NCBI GenBank assembly: GCA_032209605.1
Contig: JASFXZ010000028.1
Span: 7,574,941-7,638,940 of the forward strand
DNA from: Mactromeris polynyma
Taxonomy: Eukaryota; Mollusca; Bivalvia; Venerida; Mactridae
DNA: 64,000 bases
Reading direction: 5' to 3'
Below the pieces are notes generated by a model, which saw only the letters and a list, made by a program, of their open reading frames with translations, was not told where the DNA came from and made no database searches. The position numbers and the translations under genes are program-made. Numbering within the stretch: the first letter of the stretch is position 1; each line of letters begins with the position of its first letter. Shown piece after piece: positions 34,645 to 46,515 of this stretch.

Positions 34645-36454
34645 CTGAAATAAAAGAAACAATATTCAGGAACATTACAATGAGACATCTCTCGAAAACT
34701 GACTGTTGATACAAGATCCTCGCCCCAATGGAAAACAGAAATAACATCTATGTGCTCAGGCACGACAATGCAAAATTTCAAAATCAGCTGAAAATTCGGC
34801 AAGGGGTCCAGGTGGCCGCTGAAGCTCATGGCTTATAAGCATCCAAGATGGCTTAAATGGTCTCAAAAACGGCCCTTGCGAGCATCATATCCGCGGAAAA
34901 TTCTCATGCCTTACTACCGACTCAATATCCGAACAAACCAGACTGGGCCCTTTATTCCTTAAATATAAAAACAATCATGTCCGATTATTAGTATATTACT
35001 GGAAAATGTGCATGTGACACACATATCGACATTTAATTTTAGTCTTTTGATCGTGTTTAATTGGAAACATGATATATCCATTGGTCGTCGTTGAATGATC
35101 GTCTTCACACAGTGAAAGTTCATTCCGATCAAAACTTGCATTTGTCTGCATCATGTATTCACACAACATTTCAAAATGCATGTTACTACTTGTATCGCCA
35201 ATTCAGTTGGAACATTCCCTTAGCCAGACACACCATTTCAAATGAACAATTCATTGACTGCTAAAGAGGTACCTTACAGTTAAGTAGAAAAGCAAGATCT
35301 TAAGATAATATGCTTTGTGAATAATGCTTAAAAGATTTTTCTTGAAATATAAGGAAGAAATGCAAGAAAAATTTTCAATTTAAGATGTATATTGAATCCA
35401 GGCCGTGGTCACATAATAGCTCTAAGGTGTGTCGGTATTGCTGGGACAACTCTTTGTACTTCTACTTTCACTGTCGTTGCATTTGATTCAGTGTCAACTC
35501 GGCCTTGTCCTACTCTGCCCAATAATTGAGGCGATATATACCAACCATTTATGTGTTGAATTTTAATACATTAATCATTAATATTTAAGTTAAAACCAAT
35601 TAAATGCAAGTTGAAAAAATTATTGAATATTCCCTGTGCATTGAAGCTTCGCGGTACAGAGGAAATTTCCAGCTCACTGGAGAGGAAATTTCCCTGTGAA
35701 GTGTATTTTGGTATGTTATAATTTGAACATGCTTGTCACGCCGTTTTTACTAAAAAACAATTATGAGAGGTATTTCTTTCATTTTGTATCATTATTTCAT
35801 TCCTTATAGATACGAAAACCTTCAATATTTATTTCATAATATTGGTATAAATAATAAACGAGCCTTTTCATTGCGCTTATAAAGACAACTACTATCACCT
35901 TAAGTATGCCGAAGGTGTGAACAACGTTGCCTTTTCATTGCGCTTCAAAAGTGGGCCGAGTTGGACCGGACCGAGATTGTAAGTGGGCCGAGTTGACCCT
36001 TTACCGTTGCATTCAATGATGATTCCTGCAATCTTGACAAGTCTTCATATAGCTTTATCTAAATACTCTAACTAGATCTTTCTCATTTCAAATTTTCTTG
36101 TGCGATTATACCACAATGTTGACAGATCAACACACAAGAAAGATGTAGTCCAATATTCGGCGTAGAACTAGGGACAACCACTGACCATTCCTCTGCAAGA
36201 GTTCAATTCGAAATCTGCACGTGAACACGTGCAAACAGCATGCGAACGTACACATTCTATTGTCTGAACATCCTTTTTTATATGGCAGTACAATATCGCT
36301 CAACCAAAATAGATAACCAATTCTTGCAATATACAGATAATTTATGAAAATTATCTCCCATCACCTGCTCCCCACCCACAAAATATTGCATTATGAGCGG
36401 GATGGTGTGGCAAAATATTACATAAAATAAATTATTGCAATACCTTTAACGTAC
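34645..36454. other. Upstream SRCAP interval; no coding sequence seen
   Basis: Contains the dispersed repeat at 34735-34920 and the 521-bp TIR element at 35484-36004. A palindrome GCACGTGAACACGTGC (double CACGTG E-box) lies near 36,218-36,233. I see no other gene feature. Confidence 0.5.
35484..36004. mobile_element. 521-bp TIR element with 9-bp target-site duplication
   Basis: GTCAACTCGGCC (35493) is matched inverted by GGCCGAGTTGAC (ending 35997). CGTTGCATT occurs at 35475-35483 and again at 36005-36013, an exact 9-bp duplication. That length is typical of Mutator-like elements (established knowledge). Internal duplication of CCTTTTCATTGCGCTT near 35,862 and 35,930. Confidence 0.8.
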
Positions 36455-36570
36455 CAAATGCCTAATTGATAGAAGACGAATGCAATTTATCGATGACATT
36501 CTGTGACAATGCCGCAACTCGAAGTTGCCCGTCGAGTAACTTCGGCAGCGCGGCTATGTGCGCCATTTTT
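36455..36570 (-). promoter_or_regulatory. Candidate first exon/promoter of the SRCAP gene
   Basis: A locally GC-richer block in AT-rich DNA reads AAAATGGCGC on the minus strand (YY1-like start-site motif) and ends at a donor CATTTG/GTACGT. Splicing to 34557-34644 would give a 5' UTR. A 34-residue ORF opens at 36564-36566. The link to SRCAP is inferred from strand, spacing and splice signals only. Confidence 0.35.
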
Positions 36571-37293
36571 GCTGAAGACGAATCTAAATAGGCAAATTAT
36601 TTCTGCTCGTAACGCAAATGTTCAATAACATCCACATGAATAAATACAATATCCTTGTGTATCAGTACATAAGCTTTAATTGAAAACGCCACATACCTAT
36701 CAATGATGGTTTAGCGTTCGTATTTTTCCATGTACACTCGCTCAATATTTACTGCACGGGCGTCTCAGACAATGGCTACCAAAGGAATTTCATTAACGTT
36801 GCGCACGCAGGATTTGGCATCACGTGACTATATTTCATTGGATGTTTGATAAGCGAAGCTACACGTCATTTATCTTAGGTCTCATACTACTAAATTCCTC
36901 TTGCGCGCCTTGTCAAACCGCGCATTTTTAACGCAGGTCCGAAAATATAGATAATACAGCCACCATGTATTCAGAACACGGAATATCGATTTACTGCGAG
37001 TAAATTGTGCAGTCCAGAGTAACATATTACTGATCATTGCTCCGATATCCAAACTTGCTTTTTTAAGAACGAATTATGATTGTTTTTGCATTTAGAAGTG
37101 TACGGTCGATTGTAATTAATTAATATATATGCAGAATACTGTATACTTGAAGTTCAGTCTTCAAACCAAACTTTTGAAGCTATCGTCAATATCTAGAAAC
37201 AAAATTCTATACTATAATAATAATTTGTCAAATGATAGGTCTATTTCTAAGCTATTTATAAATATATGTCAAACAGCGATCACGTATATATAT

Positions 37294-37360
37294 ATGCAAT
37301 ACCTGTTACGTACCAAATGCCTTATTGATAGAAGAAGAATGCAATTTATCGATGATATGT
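37294..37360 (-). repeat. Duplicate of the putative first-exon donor region
   Basis: About 65 bp nearly identical to 36437-36500 (shared ACGTACCAAATGCC, TTGATAGAAGA and GAATGCAATTTATCGATGA), including the GTACGT donor. It could be a tandemly copied alternative first exon or a dispersed repeat. Confidence 0.5.
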
Positions 37361-38357
37361 ATGTTTTAATATTGCGTAATTAGTTCATATATATAAATAT
37401 CTCTAGACTGGTACTTTATATTGATCAGTATGATATGAAACCGGTGAGTGCCAGTCTCGGTCCAGCGTAACCATAGCAACAAATATACCGGTGCTTCCAT
37501 TATAAGCTTAGTATTTAGGTCTTTGAATATAACAGACGTTTATATTTTGTTATATAATTCATTGTATAAAATAATCGTGTATATCTACTCTTTGCCAATC
37601 AGCATACATATTTGATGAACAACTGCCAACCAATTTGAATGATTTGTTAGTTTGTTTCTTTACAATCAACTGGGACCAATTACACGGTGTATAACCCGAT
37701 ATGTATTCCGCCGAGTCATGCGACAGACTAAATTTACTATAAAAACGATACAAAGCGATATAAAGCTGGTATAGTCTGTTTTAAGTTTGACATATCAAAA
37801 ATGTAAAAAATCGCCTTCAGCTGCTCAATTTGAAGCGTTTTGCGATAGAATTGAATAGTAACTCCACAGAAGATTAAAAGAAATATCATTTACGAACAAT
37901 TCTCGTGAGTTCCAGTCTGTCAGTCCTCTGAAACCGATGTTTGATCCTTCCAAAGGGACCCTAGCTGGTAAACATAAATACGATGACATTTGCACTTTGC
38001 AATGATGACGTTGCCGGCTGAGGAAAACATTTGATGAAATTACTGATTTTTGCTGTTTCATTCGATTTTTATTCCCGGTAAAACATGTTATGTTTAGAAT
38101 AATACATGTTAATCACCAATGATTAATATAAGGTGTTATTCACTGCCATGCACTTTTGCAATTCATTGATGATATTCATTCTAGATTGTACGTCTATCTG
38201 TTAATCAAGAAATGTCATGAGTACTTAAGAAGTGAACGCATGAATACAATTTCGTCTATTAATGTTCTCCTTATAATATCTGAAGTGGGTCGGTGTACAT
38301 GTACTTTCAATGATTTATCTAGATAGTTCGATATAATTATATCCCATATTTTATACA

Positions 38358-38430
38358 TCGAGGGTTCAGTGCAAGTCTATACTAAGTCCTTATACATAGT
38401 AGTTAGTATAGTCTTGCGCTGAACCATCGA
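38358..38430. repeat. Palindromic hairpin element, diverged subfamily
   Basis: 73-bp inverted repeat beginning TCGAGGGTTCAGTGCAAG and ending CTTGCGCTGAACCATCGA. Its termini resemble the TCGAGGGCTCAACGCAA arms of the other three, but its middle differs. Confidence 0.8.
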
Positions 38431-38885
38431 CTTGTAAAAAATGTCAATTTTGCAACCTAACCTTTTGTCCATTTAAAACAAAACCAGTGTATTACTGTAT
38501 TATATAGACAAATCTGTTTCTTTGGCGGCGGAAGCTTCATTATTTAAGACCTGAATTCAGACTCAAAATTCACATATGTTGGGTTGCTTTAAAAAAACAT
38601 CAGACATGAATGCTTGAATCCTCATTTATAATCACGAAATTCGTCATTGAAAACAGTTCAGTTACGGCCGTAATTTGTGTGTATTACTAAGGACGATAAC
38701 TCCTTGATCTATCGTAGATTATGCAGGACTTTCGCATTGGTTATATTCCCTAATTTTGGGGTATATTTCTGTAAAAGGGCCGTTTTGAATTGCTGACTTT
38801 AAACCATCGAACAGTGATAGTATTACGTATGATGATCACAATATTAATGTAAACAGCTCTTCTATAGTTTTAATCCTGTCGCATA

Positions 38886-38965
38886 TCGAGGGCTCAACGC
38901 AACAATGTCGTAACTCCTATATATAAATACATCGGAGTTACGACAGTGTTGCGTTGAGTCCTCGA
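38886..38965. repeat. Palindromic hairpin element, copy 2
   Basis: 80-bp near-perfect palindrome (TCGAGGGCTCAACGCAACA arm) with TA on both flanks, consistent with insertion at TA. Confidence 0.87.
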
Positions 38966-40187
38966 TATACTGTGCGACCTCTCTAGAGCAACACACTTTG
39001 GGAGGCACACACTTTGTCTGTTGTTGAGAGGTTGTCGCTGAAAAGACGGCTGCTCTATATAGGTTGCATTGTAATATTCTTTGATCAGATTCCTTGTTTT
39101 CTTTGTCTCGCAACGAGAATTTTGTATTTGTTGTAATTCTTACCTGTTTGTCACTTTACGAAAAAACGTGTGTCAATAATTTAGAATTTACCATCCGTTG
39201 TACCATATTGTAGTTAGATTACAACTGCTAATTGTTAGTACGTGCATACGTACTTATATACACTCAACAAAATTCCTAATCGGTCAGTTTATATTGTATT
39301 ATTATTTTTCTAATAATGCATGTATTTACACAAAATTTCACATACCGATATTTGAACAGGTAATGCAGCGAATTATTGATTTTTTTTAGCTGGCTCGCTA
39401 TGAAATTAATCGTATTAGGCGTATTGACGTTTATAGCACGTTTTGCACGTGAGGGGCATGGACACATATTTGCACGTGTTCGTGTACACTTTTGTCATTG
39501 CTGATGAAAATCCTTTTTTAAAAACACAAAACATGGTGAGAATGACTGAAAAAGAACGCGAATGATACAGGCCGGAACTCATTTACGACAGGTGGGTTTT
39601 ATTTTTTGAAACTTCATAAGAATATTGACATTATTTGTTTGTAGCCATTATATTGGTGGTTATTTCCGTTTTCAACTTATTTCAGGTGGCAAGAAAATCG
39701 GTTAAATTTATATAACATTGTAGCGCCATATTTGACGTGTTAAATTGGCGCTAAAGTTTGTGACTTTGGTGTCACGTCTTGACGTCATTTCCTGAAAATT
39801 TGAAGACTTTTTTGCTGACAGTTCCAAGACTGTAATTCGCTATATGATTGTTGTTTCTGTTTGTGTTATGAATGTGTTTTATGTTTCCCTTTCCCCTATG
39901 CAATTCTGTCACTTTATACAGTGTTCAGATTGTTTCCTGCCCATTTTGGGCGTAAACGCATATAGAACAATATTATACTTCCTATATGCATTTAGAAGTA
40001 TGTGTATGTTGTATTCAACATTTAATATAGTTTCATGCAATTCTTCTTGCATTCTATTTGTCTACATATTCAAATTATTTTTGACTGCTTTTGGAAATTT
40101 TATAGGGCATCTGCTTTTGTGTGCCTCAGCGTAGCTACGGGCCTGTTAAGGTAATCAGGTGGGAGACATGTAGTCAATTTTACGCCA

Positions 40188-40460
40188 TAAGCACTAGCGG
40201 ATCGAGGGGGGGGGGCACACCCGCCACGCGCCCCCCCCACGCGCCCCCCCCCCCCCCCCCCCACGCGCCCCCCCTTAAATTTCCAAACCTTACATCATCG
40301 TAACATGTATGTCTGAGTATAAATAGAAAATATACAGAGATCTTTAATTATAAGATTTTCAAATAAGCGATTCTGCATTGGTTTTATGTTCAATTACTTA
40401 CAAAAAAAATTACCAAAAAGTTACGCCCCCCCAAGACCAAATCCTGGATCTGCCCCTGAT
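40188..40460. repeat. Dispersed element with C-rich end
   Basis: Runs from CTAGCGGATCGAGGGGGG and a long G/C run to AATCCTGGATCTGCCCCTG. The interior (ATATACAGAGAT, ATTATAAGATTTTCA, AAGCGATTCT) is shared with 62405-62670. Old non-autonomous DNA element by appearance. Confidence 0.7.
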
Positions 40461-40593
40461 AAGGGTGTGCAGCATGTGCAAAAGTTAAATTTCTGAAATA
40501 TGTCTTTTCACTGCATATCCGTAACGATAATTTATATTTGTGTTTCCCTGTCAATGCAGTTCATTTATGTCACAATAAAGATAACTACACAAA

Positions 40594-40672
40594 TCGAGGG
40601 CTCAACGCAACACTGTCGTAACTCCTATATAAAATACATAGGAGTTACGACCATGTTGCATTGAGCACTCGA
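40594..40672. repeat. Palindromic hairpin element, copy 3
   Basis: 79-bp palindrome, arms TCGAGGGCTCAACGCAACA and GTTGCATTGAGCACTCGA around a TATATAAAATA loop. Confidence 0.87.
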
Positions 40673-41113
40673 AATGTGGATTGGAAATATCTGACATCAA
40701 ACTAATGTCAGACTTATTAGAATTTTTTATTAAATATATAAGATAATTAAGTTAACAAACTTTAAAGTTGTGAAAAAGATTATACATTGTATGAGCGCTG
40801 CTTTGGGATTTACAACCTCTTCTGTAAGTGACGTCCTTTCAAGAAAACGCAACATGTGATGTCACTATTTGCAAGCAGGAAACAATATTTACTCCATATG
40901 GTCACTTCGTTTTCATATTGCCATATGGGGCAAATATTGCTTACATGGTGAACGTCACATGTGACGTTTTCTGGGAATGACATCACTTAAAGAAGAGGTA
41001 GGAAATCATAAAGCGGCGCTCATATTATTATCATGAAAGTGTGGCATAAAGTTGGACACAGCAAAGTCCACAAACCGAATGATAATTGATGTCCAATAAC
41101 AAACAGAATGGCA

Positions 41114-41808
41114 AGGATGATGGTAGTCTGGAGTAACTTCCCCTTTCACTATGTTACTATTTGAGTTATAGTACGCAGGGAACCAGACTAGGACGATGGT
41201 AGTCTGGAGTTACTTCCCCTTTCATTATGTTACTATTTGAGTTATAATACGCAGGGAACCAGACTAGGATGATGGTAGTCTGGAGTAACTTCCCCTTTCA
41301 CTATGTTACTATTTGAGTTATATGTACGCAGGGAACCAGACTAGGATGATGGTAGCATGGAGTTACCTCCCCTTTCATTATGTTACTACTTGAGTTATAG
41401 TACGCAGGGAACCAGACTAGGATGATGGTAGTCTGGAGTTACTTCCCCTTTCATTATGTTACTATTTGAGTTATAGTACGCAGGGAACCAGACTATGATG
41501 ATGGTAGTCTGGAGTTACTTCCCCTTTCATTATGTTACTATTTGAGTTTTAGTACGCAGGGAACCAGACTAGGATGATGGTAGTCTGGAGTTACTTCCCC
41601 TTTCATTATGTTACTATTTGAGTTATAGTACGCAGGGAACCAGACTAGGATGATGGTAGTCTGGAGTTACTTCCCCTTTCATTATGTTACTATTTGAGTT
41701 ATAGTACGCAGGGAACCAGACTAGGATGATGGTAGTCTGGAGTTACTTCCCCTTTCACTATGTTACTATTTGAGTTATAGTACGCAGGGAACCAGACTAG
41801 GATGATGG
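41114..41808. repeat. Satellite-like array, 9 copies of 76 bp
   Basis: AGGATGATGGTAGTCTGGAG recurs every 76 bp from 41114. Each unit starts TAGTCTGG and ends CCAGACTA, so every unit is bounded by an 8-bp inverted repeat. A possible origin is serial copying of one small TIR element. Confidence 0.93.
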
Positions 41809-41944
41809 TTCAAGAGTGCACTAGTTGCTGTTGGTTGGTCGCATGAAGCACTACAAGGATACAGATATGAACCTTTTCACAGTTTGGTATTACTCTTATC
41901 CACCTTGCAACGGCTGCGAAGTACCGGTAGTACCATTGTTCTCT

Positions 41945-42128
41945 GAACAGAAAACCTCACCTTAAGACCACCTCAATATTGAGACCACCTTATAATTAAG
42001 ACCACAATTTTCAAGTCCATTTTCAAGGTTTTGCTTGTTACTCAACCTCAGTATTAGAACCACCTCAATAAGAAGACTAGTTTTTAAGGGTCCCAATGGT
42101 GGTCCTATTATTGAGGTTTTACCGTATT
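41945..42128. mobile_element. MITE, CAGTAAAACCTCA family, copy 1
   Basis: AAAACCTCACC...ATTGAGGTTTTAC inverted ends; interior repeats of AAGACCACCTCAATA. Sisters at 52040-52196, 59151-59315 and 61888-62118. Confidence 0.75.
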
Positions 42129-42454
42129 GGCATTGGAAATGTCTAAGATTGAACTAGTGACCGGTCAGTCATCCATCATTAATCTGAAGTCACTTGTTGA
42201 TACTTTATCTTGATATCAAATATTTGAATGTTTGATATCGCTATTTACGATTGCAGATATAAAGAATTCTTTGTACAATGTCACCACTTTGGAATGATGT
42301 GTTGATATAACCAAGTTGAATTGTAGATATCGACCATTCGAATGTATGACATCTAGATCTAAAAATCCGATTAATATTTTAGCAATTTTAAGTATACTCT
42401 TGTAATATCCCCTTTTAACTGGTGAAATATGCACAAGATATGCAATGCATATAC

Positions 42455-42515
42455 TACAGAGGTGATAAAGGGAGAGAACTCTAGAAGTGATAAAGGGAGA
42501 CAACTCATGGCAATC
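42455..42515. mobile_element. Half-copy of palindromic hAT-like MITE
   Basis: GATAAAGGGAGAGAACTCTA, then GGGAGACAACTCATGGCAAT and CTTCTGTG: the right arm of the element seen whole at 43968 and 48532. Confidence 0.65.
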
Positions 42516-43060
42516 TTCTGTGGTAACAAATAACACATCTTTAAGATCACACTCAAGCAACACTCTATACATTCCAAAACCCAGACTTGAATTTTGTAGA
42601 AAATCTCTTGCATATTCTGGACCAAAAATCTGGAACAAAATACCACAAAATATTTGCCAGTCAAATACCCTAAATACTTTCAAAAGATCATACCTCACAT
42701 GGTTTTACTCTGGTGGGTCACATAGTGTTACATTGTAAATAGTGTCATGTCTATTGTTATATATTTATGTATAATCTCATACATTGTTGTTTTTTCAGGT
42801 AAAATTTTAATTGTTTGTGTATCTATACCTGCCTATTAGTGTCATGTCTATTGTTATATATTTATGTATAATCTCATACATTGTTGTTTTTTCAGGTAAA
42901 ATTTTAATTGTTTGTGTATCTATACCTGCCTATTATAATGGTTTATGTAGCATTATGTTGTAAACATGTATATTTCATAGAGGCTCACAGGGAAGACTGG
43001 GCTTGCCCGACTGTGTTGCCTCTTTAAATAAAGTCGTTATTATTATTATAATAATACACA
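42516..43060 (+). mobile_element. 5'-truncated LINE with reverse-transcriptase C-terminal tail
   Basis: The frame to the TAA at 42736-42738 ends SGPKIWNKIPQNICQSNTLN, then TFKRSYLTWFYSG, the typical end of non-LTR retrotransposon ORF2 (.P.LWN.LP..I......TFK). An untranslated region with a 97-bp tandem duplication (42741, 42838), an AATAAA and an (ATT)n tail follow. Clade not determined. Confidence 0.82.
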
Positions 43061-43364
43061 AATAAGCAATTCATTCTAAATTGATAGCATCTGAATTCGA
43101 ATTCTAAGAATGTACTGATCGAATTGATGACATCTAGCTGCAGATATCTGGTCATTGAATTACAGATATATGTATTAACATATTTTATCATGAAATGGAT
43201 TAACAATATCACTATTTTAAATTGCAAATATCAAGCTACAAATTGGTGACTTAAAATATTGAGGAAATTATGATTTGGCTGTTGGATATTAGAAGTATTT
43301 GCTAAATGTTTATAATTGTGTCAAAATACACTTTTTTTACTTGTAAGTAGTGGTTATTTTTAAA

Positions 43365-43605
43365 TAGGGTCACCCCTATTTAAAGGGCCAGACATTTCCG
43401 ACTAGAGACACCTACTTTCTGAGCACATTTACTTCCCGATTCATATCCTTTAATGCCAGGCACCAGGCAGTTAGGGGCACAGTACCCATTATTTAACTAG
43501 CTAGCGCTCACCAACCGGCCATATCAGAACGGACCCATACCGGGATTCGAACCTTCAACCTTCAACCTCCAGCTCCCAATGCCGCCTTGACCACTCGGCC
43601 ACATG
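43365..43605 (-). repeat. Second tRNA-derived SINE family
   Basis: On the minus strand: GTGGCCGAGTGGTCAAGGCG (A box, Leu/Ser-type), then GGTTCGAATCCCGG (B box), then a body with TACTGTGCCCCTAACTGCC. Differs from the SINE at 41-312. Confidence 0.75.
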
Positions 43606-43967
43606 TGACAGTATATGTAAAATTCATGTCCATCAACAGGGAAATAATATAGAAGGAAACTGCTTTTGGTTCAGTCCCAGTCCATGAACCTCCTACCTCC
43701 ACCAAGGTGACTTGTACGTTGCATAGTTCTTCAGATTCTAGCAGTGAACATCGTCATTAATCTGATCGCAATGACTGCACGTACCCGTAGGCACAGCGAG
43801 GCCACACTTGGTACTGATGTACTCACTGCGTGACTTTATTTTACCTAACTGTAACTATTATAATCACCGTATATTAAAATATAGCGCCAAAGTGATTTTA
43901 AAAATGGATTTCTATAACTACTGGATTTCAGTATCGTAACGCACCATGTTCTACCTACTGAACTAAC

Positions 43968-44075
43968 CACAGGAGATTGTCATTAGTTCTCTCCCTTTAT
44001 CCCTTCTAAAGTTCTCCCTATATACATATACTATAGAAGGGATAAAGGGAGAGAACTCATCACAATCACATGTGG
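43968..44075. mobile_element. Palindromic hAT-like MITE, whole, 8-bp TSD
   Basis: Starts CACAGGAGATTGTCATTAGT and ends as its inverse (…ATGTG); arms TTCTCTCCCTTTATCCCTTC meet at a TATATACATATA loop. GAACTAAC flanks both ends (8-bp duplication). Confidence 0.87.
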
Positions 44076-44809
44076 AACTAACCAGCCAGGCTCACACAGG
44101 ACAAGAAACAACTAACAGTTATCATTGAATTGTAAAAATTAATTTAATGAACACAATACATGTACAATCTCAGTATAATACAGACAAACATCACTGCTGG
44201 TAGTTTTCTTCGTGGTTGGGATCATTATCGATGCCAGTAAAATGGGATAAATATCAGATATTTGATACAAATATACATAGCTTAAGCAAGTTTCGATGTG
44301 AAATTCTTTGTTTTCAAGTCTGTTTGGCCGTTTGTTTCAAATGTGTGGGGGCCATTTCAAATGTATCAAAGTGCCGTTTTAAGGGCATTTTATTTTAATA
44401 GTACAAGAAAATATATTAATTTTGGAAATGGTCCCTCACGTGACATAGATTATAGCTCCGCCTACATAACAGATATACGACTGTGGTTGGTTTAATCACT
44501 GCATGATATTACAAATGAAAATGATCTTATAAAGTTTATTTAGCACTCTTTATCAATGCATAATGTTATAATTAATAGAAAATGAGTGATTTTAATCCTG
44601 TTTTAAGCATATGTATACAACAATAGCATGCTCATGAGTAAATGGCGCATATTTTAAATATACCATGATTACTTGCTATATACCAAGAAAACCTGAAAGG
44701 CGACTATAAAATATGAGTGATTAAGTGAAAATGTATAAAAGCATTGAACAGATGAATTACCCCTATCTCAAGTATTGTTACATAATGCTTAGACATGGTT
44801 CTGTTTATA

Positions 44810-45115
44810 CAACTGCAATATGTAAAATAATCCTTAACGCATTTACATTAAAACAAACATTTACTATTAACATATAAAATAAATGAATATTTACAAACAT
44901 TTGCATATTTTGATAAAACTTACAAAATACATGTACATGGAATTAAGTAAATCCATTAAATTGCTGCAATATGTATAATAATCCTTAACGCATTTACATA
45001 AATTAAAATGAACATTTACTATTAACATATAAAATAAATGAATATTTACAAACATTTGCATATTTTGATAAAACATACAAAATACTTGGAATTAAGTAAA
45101 TCCATCAAATTGCTG
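44810..45115. repeat. Two-copy tandem duplication, about 151 bp
   Basis: TAATCCTTAACGCATTTACA, AACATTTACTATTAACATAT and AATGAATATTTACAAACATT occur twice. AT-rich intergenic DNA; no gene seen from 44,080 to 46,086. Confidence 0.85.
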
Positions 45116-45149
45116 AGAAAGACAGGCAATCAAACGATCCAAATAGCCT

Positions 45150-45340
45150 ACAGGGGTTCAACTAGGTGCCAAATGTCAAGGCTTATTTTTTATTGAGTTT
45201 TACCATTTTATAGCCAAATTACGTATAATTAAGAAAAAAATTGGCCCTTCAGCCAGAATCCTGAGGATCCAAATGAGGCTTTTCGGATATTCCAGGGGTT
45301 GAATGGTCAACTCCAGGATTAATGGAACCCGAGTTATATT
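45150..45340. repeat. Dispersed TTGACCC/GGAACCCC repeat, reverse copy
   Basis: Reverse-oriented member of the family at 22865; GGGGTTCAACTAGG..., CAGCCAGAATCCTGAGGATC and GGGTTGAATGGTCAACTCC are recognisable. Confidence 0.65.
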
Positions 45341-46086
45341 AAATGATCAAATAATTCTCGACCATTTGAAATTGAGAAAAACAGCGAACCATTACAGTAA
45401 AGAAGATATTCAATAAGAACACAAAACAAGAACGGAACCAGCTCGAGCCCTATACTGAAAACAATGATGACACAGTATCACTTTGGACAATAAACTATTT
45501 TTACAACACTTAAGCATAATTTCATATTTTTTTGGTCTGCCAAAGTTAACAATGTTGTCATATACTGACTACACAGGTTTCCACGACATAAACAATACTA
45601 ATACACATATTCATCAACAATCCTTCACATACACAGAATATAACAGTCTTCAAGATAACCCACTGGTCCGAAGCCTGGGGCTACTAACTTTAAATATGGG
45701 CGGGCAAATATTCCCGAGTGTTAGCCTGAATCGGCAAGTGCTTGATTTTAGTGAATATAGAGACAAAAATAAAATCCATCCATGACTAGCAAATTGTACA
45801 CATACATAATTGTGGCTGTCTGCATGTGACGAAGTACTGTTATATATGTTCGGTCTAGTAAGAATGATTTCAGAATGAGCAACTTGCCCAAAGGGCCTAC
45901 TGCACTGAAAAAATTAAGGCAAAGTCAGGAATAATGAAGGAAACATCAGTGGAAAAAAATTGACAGAACACACAAATACATTGAATGCATTATTTTCACC
46001 CAAATTGCCAGACCCATGGTACGAACCTACAATCTAAAGGCTAGCAAACAAGAGCTCTACTAACTGAGGTATTCAGACAGACCAAC

Positions 46087-46269
46087 TACAGTCAACACTC
46101 GTTATAACGACCATGTTTGTTCAATGGATTTACGTTGTTGTATTGAATATGGCGCTATACTGAATTAGATCACTAACATAATGTGTTGATTCGTTCCTAT
46201 CAGATTTGTGTTGTTAAAAGAATATTCCGTAGAATAAGTAGAATGTTGATGTAACGAGAGTTGACTGTA
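46087..46269. mobile_element. MITE with pogo/Tigger-like ends
   Basis: TACAGTCAACACTCGTTATA left, AACGAGAGTTGACTGTA right. TA on both sides, CAGT start; matches the style of Tc1/mariner-pogo MITEs (family knowledge). Probably in the 3' UTR or flank of the SPAG5-like gene. Confidence 0.77.
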
Positions 46270-46515
46270 CAATGAGCAATAAACAAAACAACATCAGTCT
46301 TCAACCCTATGTGACATACATGTATATAGGATCAATCAAAGAGTAAAAGACTTTCAAATATTCTCATTGAAGTTTCCATACATTTCTAGAAATGTTTACA
46401 AACTGAATAACACGTTCCAGGGACACTGACCGCTTTACAAGCTTGATCTGACCCTACATGACCCGTTAGAAGGTTCATAATTTCAGAATAGAGTTTCAGG
46501 TGCTCAAGTAACTGA

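Larger units (their letters stand above)
37384..41110. other. Intergenic interval without recognisable gene
   Basis: Open frames here are short, lack family motifs and splice context. Contains three hairpin elements (38358, 38886, 40594), a C/G-rich dispersed repeat (40188-40460) and a palindromic E-box cluster near 39,450-39,475 (two CACGTG). Confidence 0.6.

Noticed and set aside
39844..40134. Plus-strand 96-residue hydrophobic ORF
   Set aside because: Phe/Cys/Tyr-rich low-complexity translation of T-rich DNA with no family motif, no splice sites and no promoter.
40204..40275. Biologically meaningful G/C tracts
   Set aside because: They are the expanded C-rich end of a dispersed element that recurs at 62405-62670; such homopolymer lengths are also prone to sequencing error.
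42216..42698. 160-residue minus-strand ORF
   Set aside because: Antisense to the LINE reverse-transcriptase tail; the plus-strand frame carries the recognisable ORF2 end.
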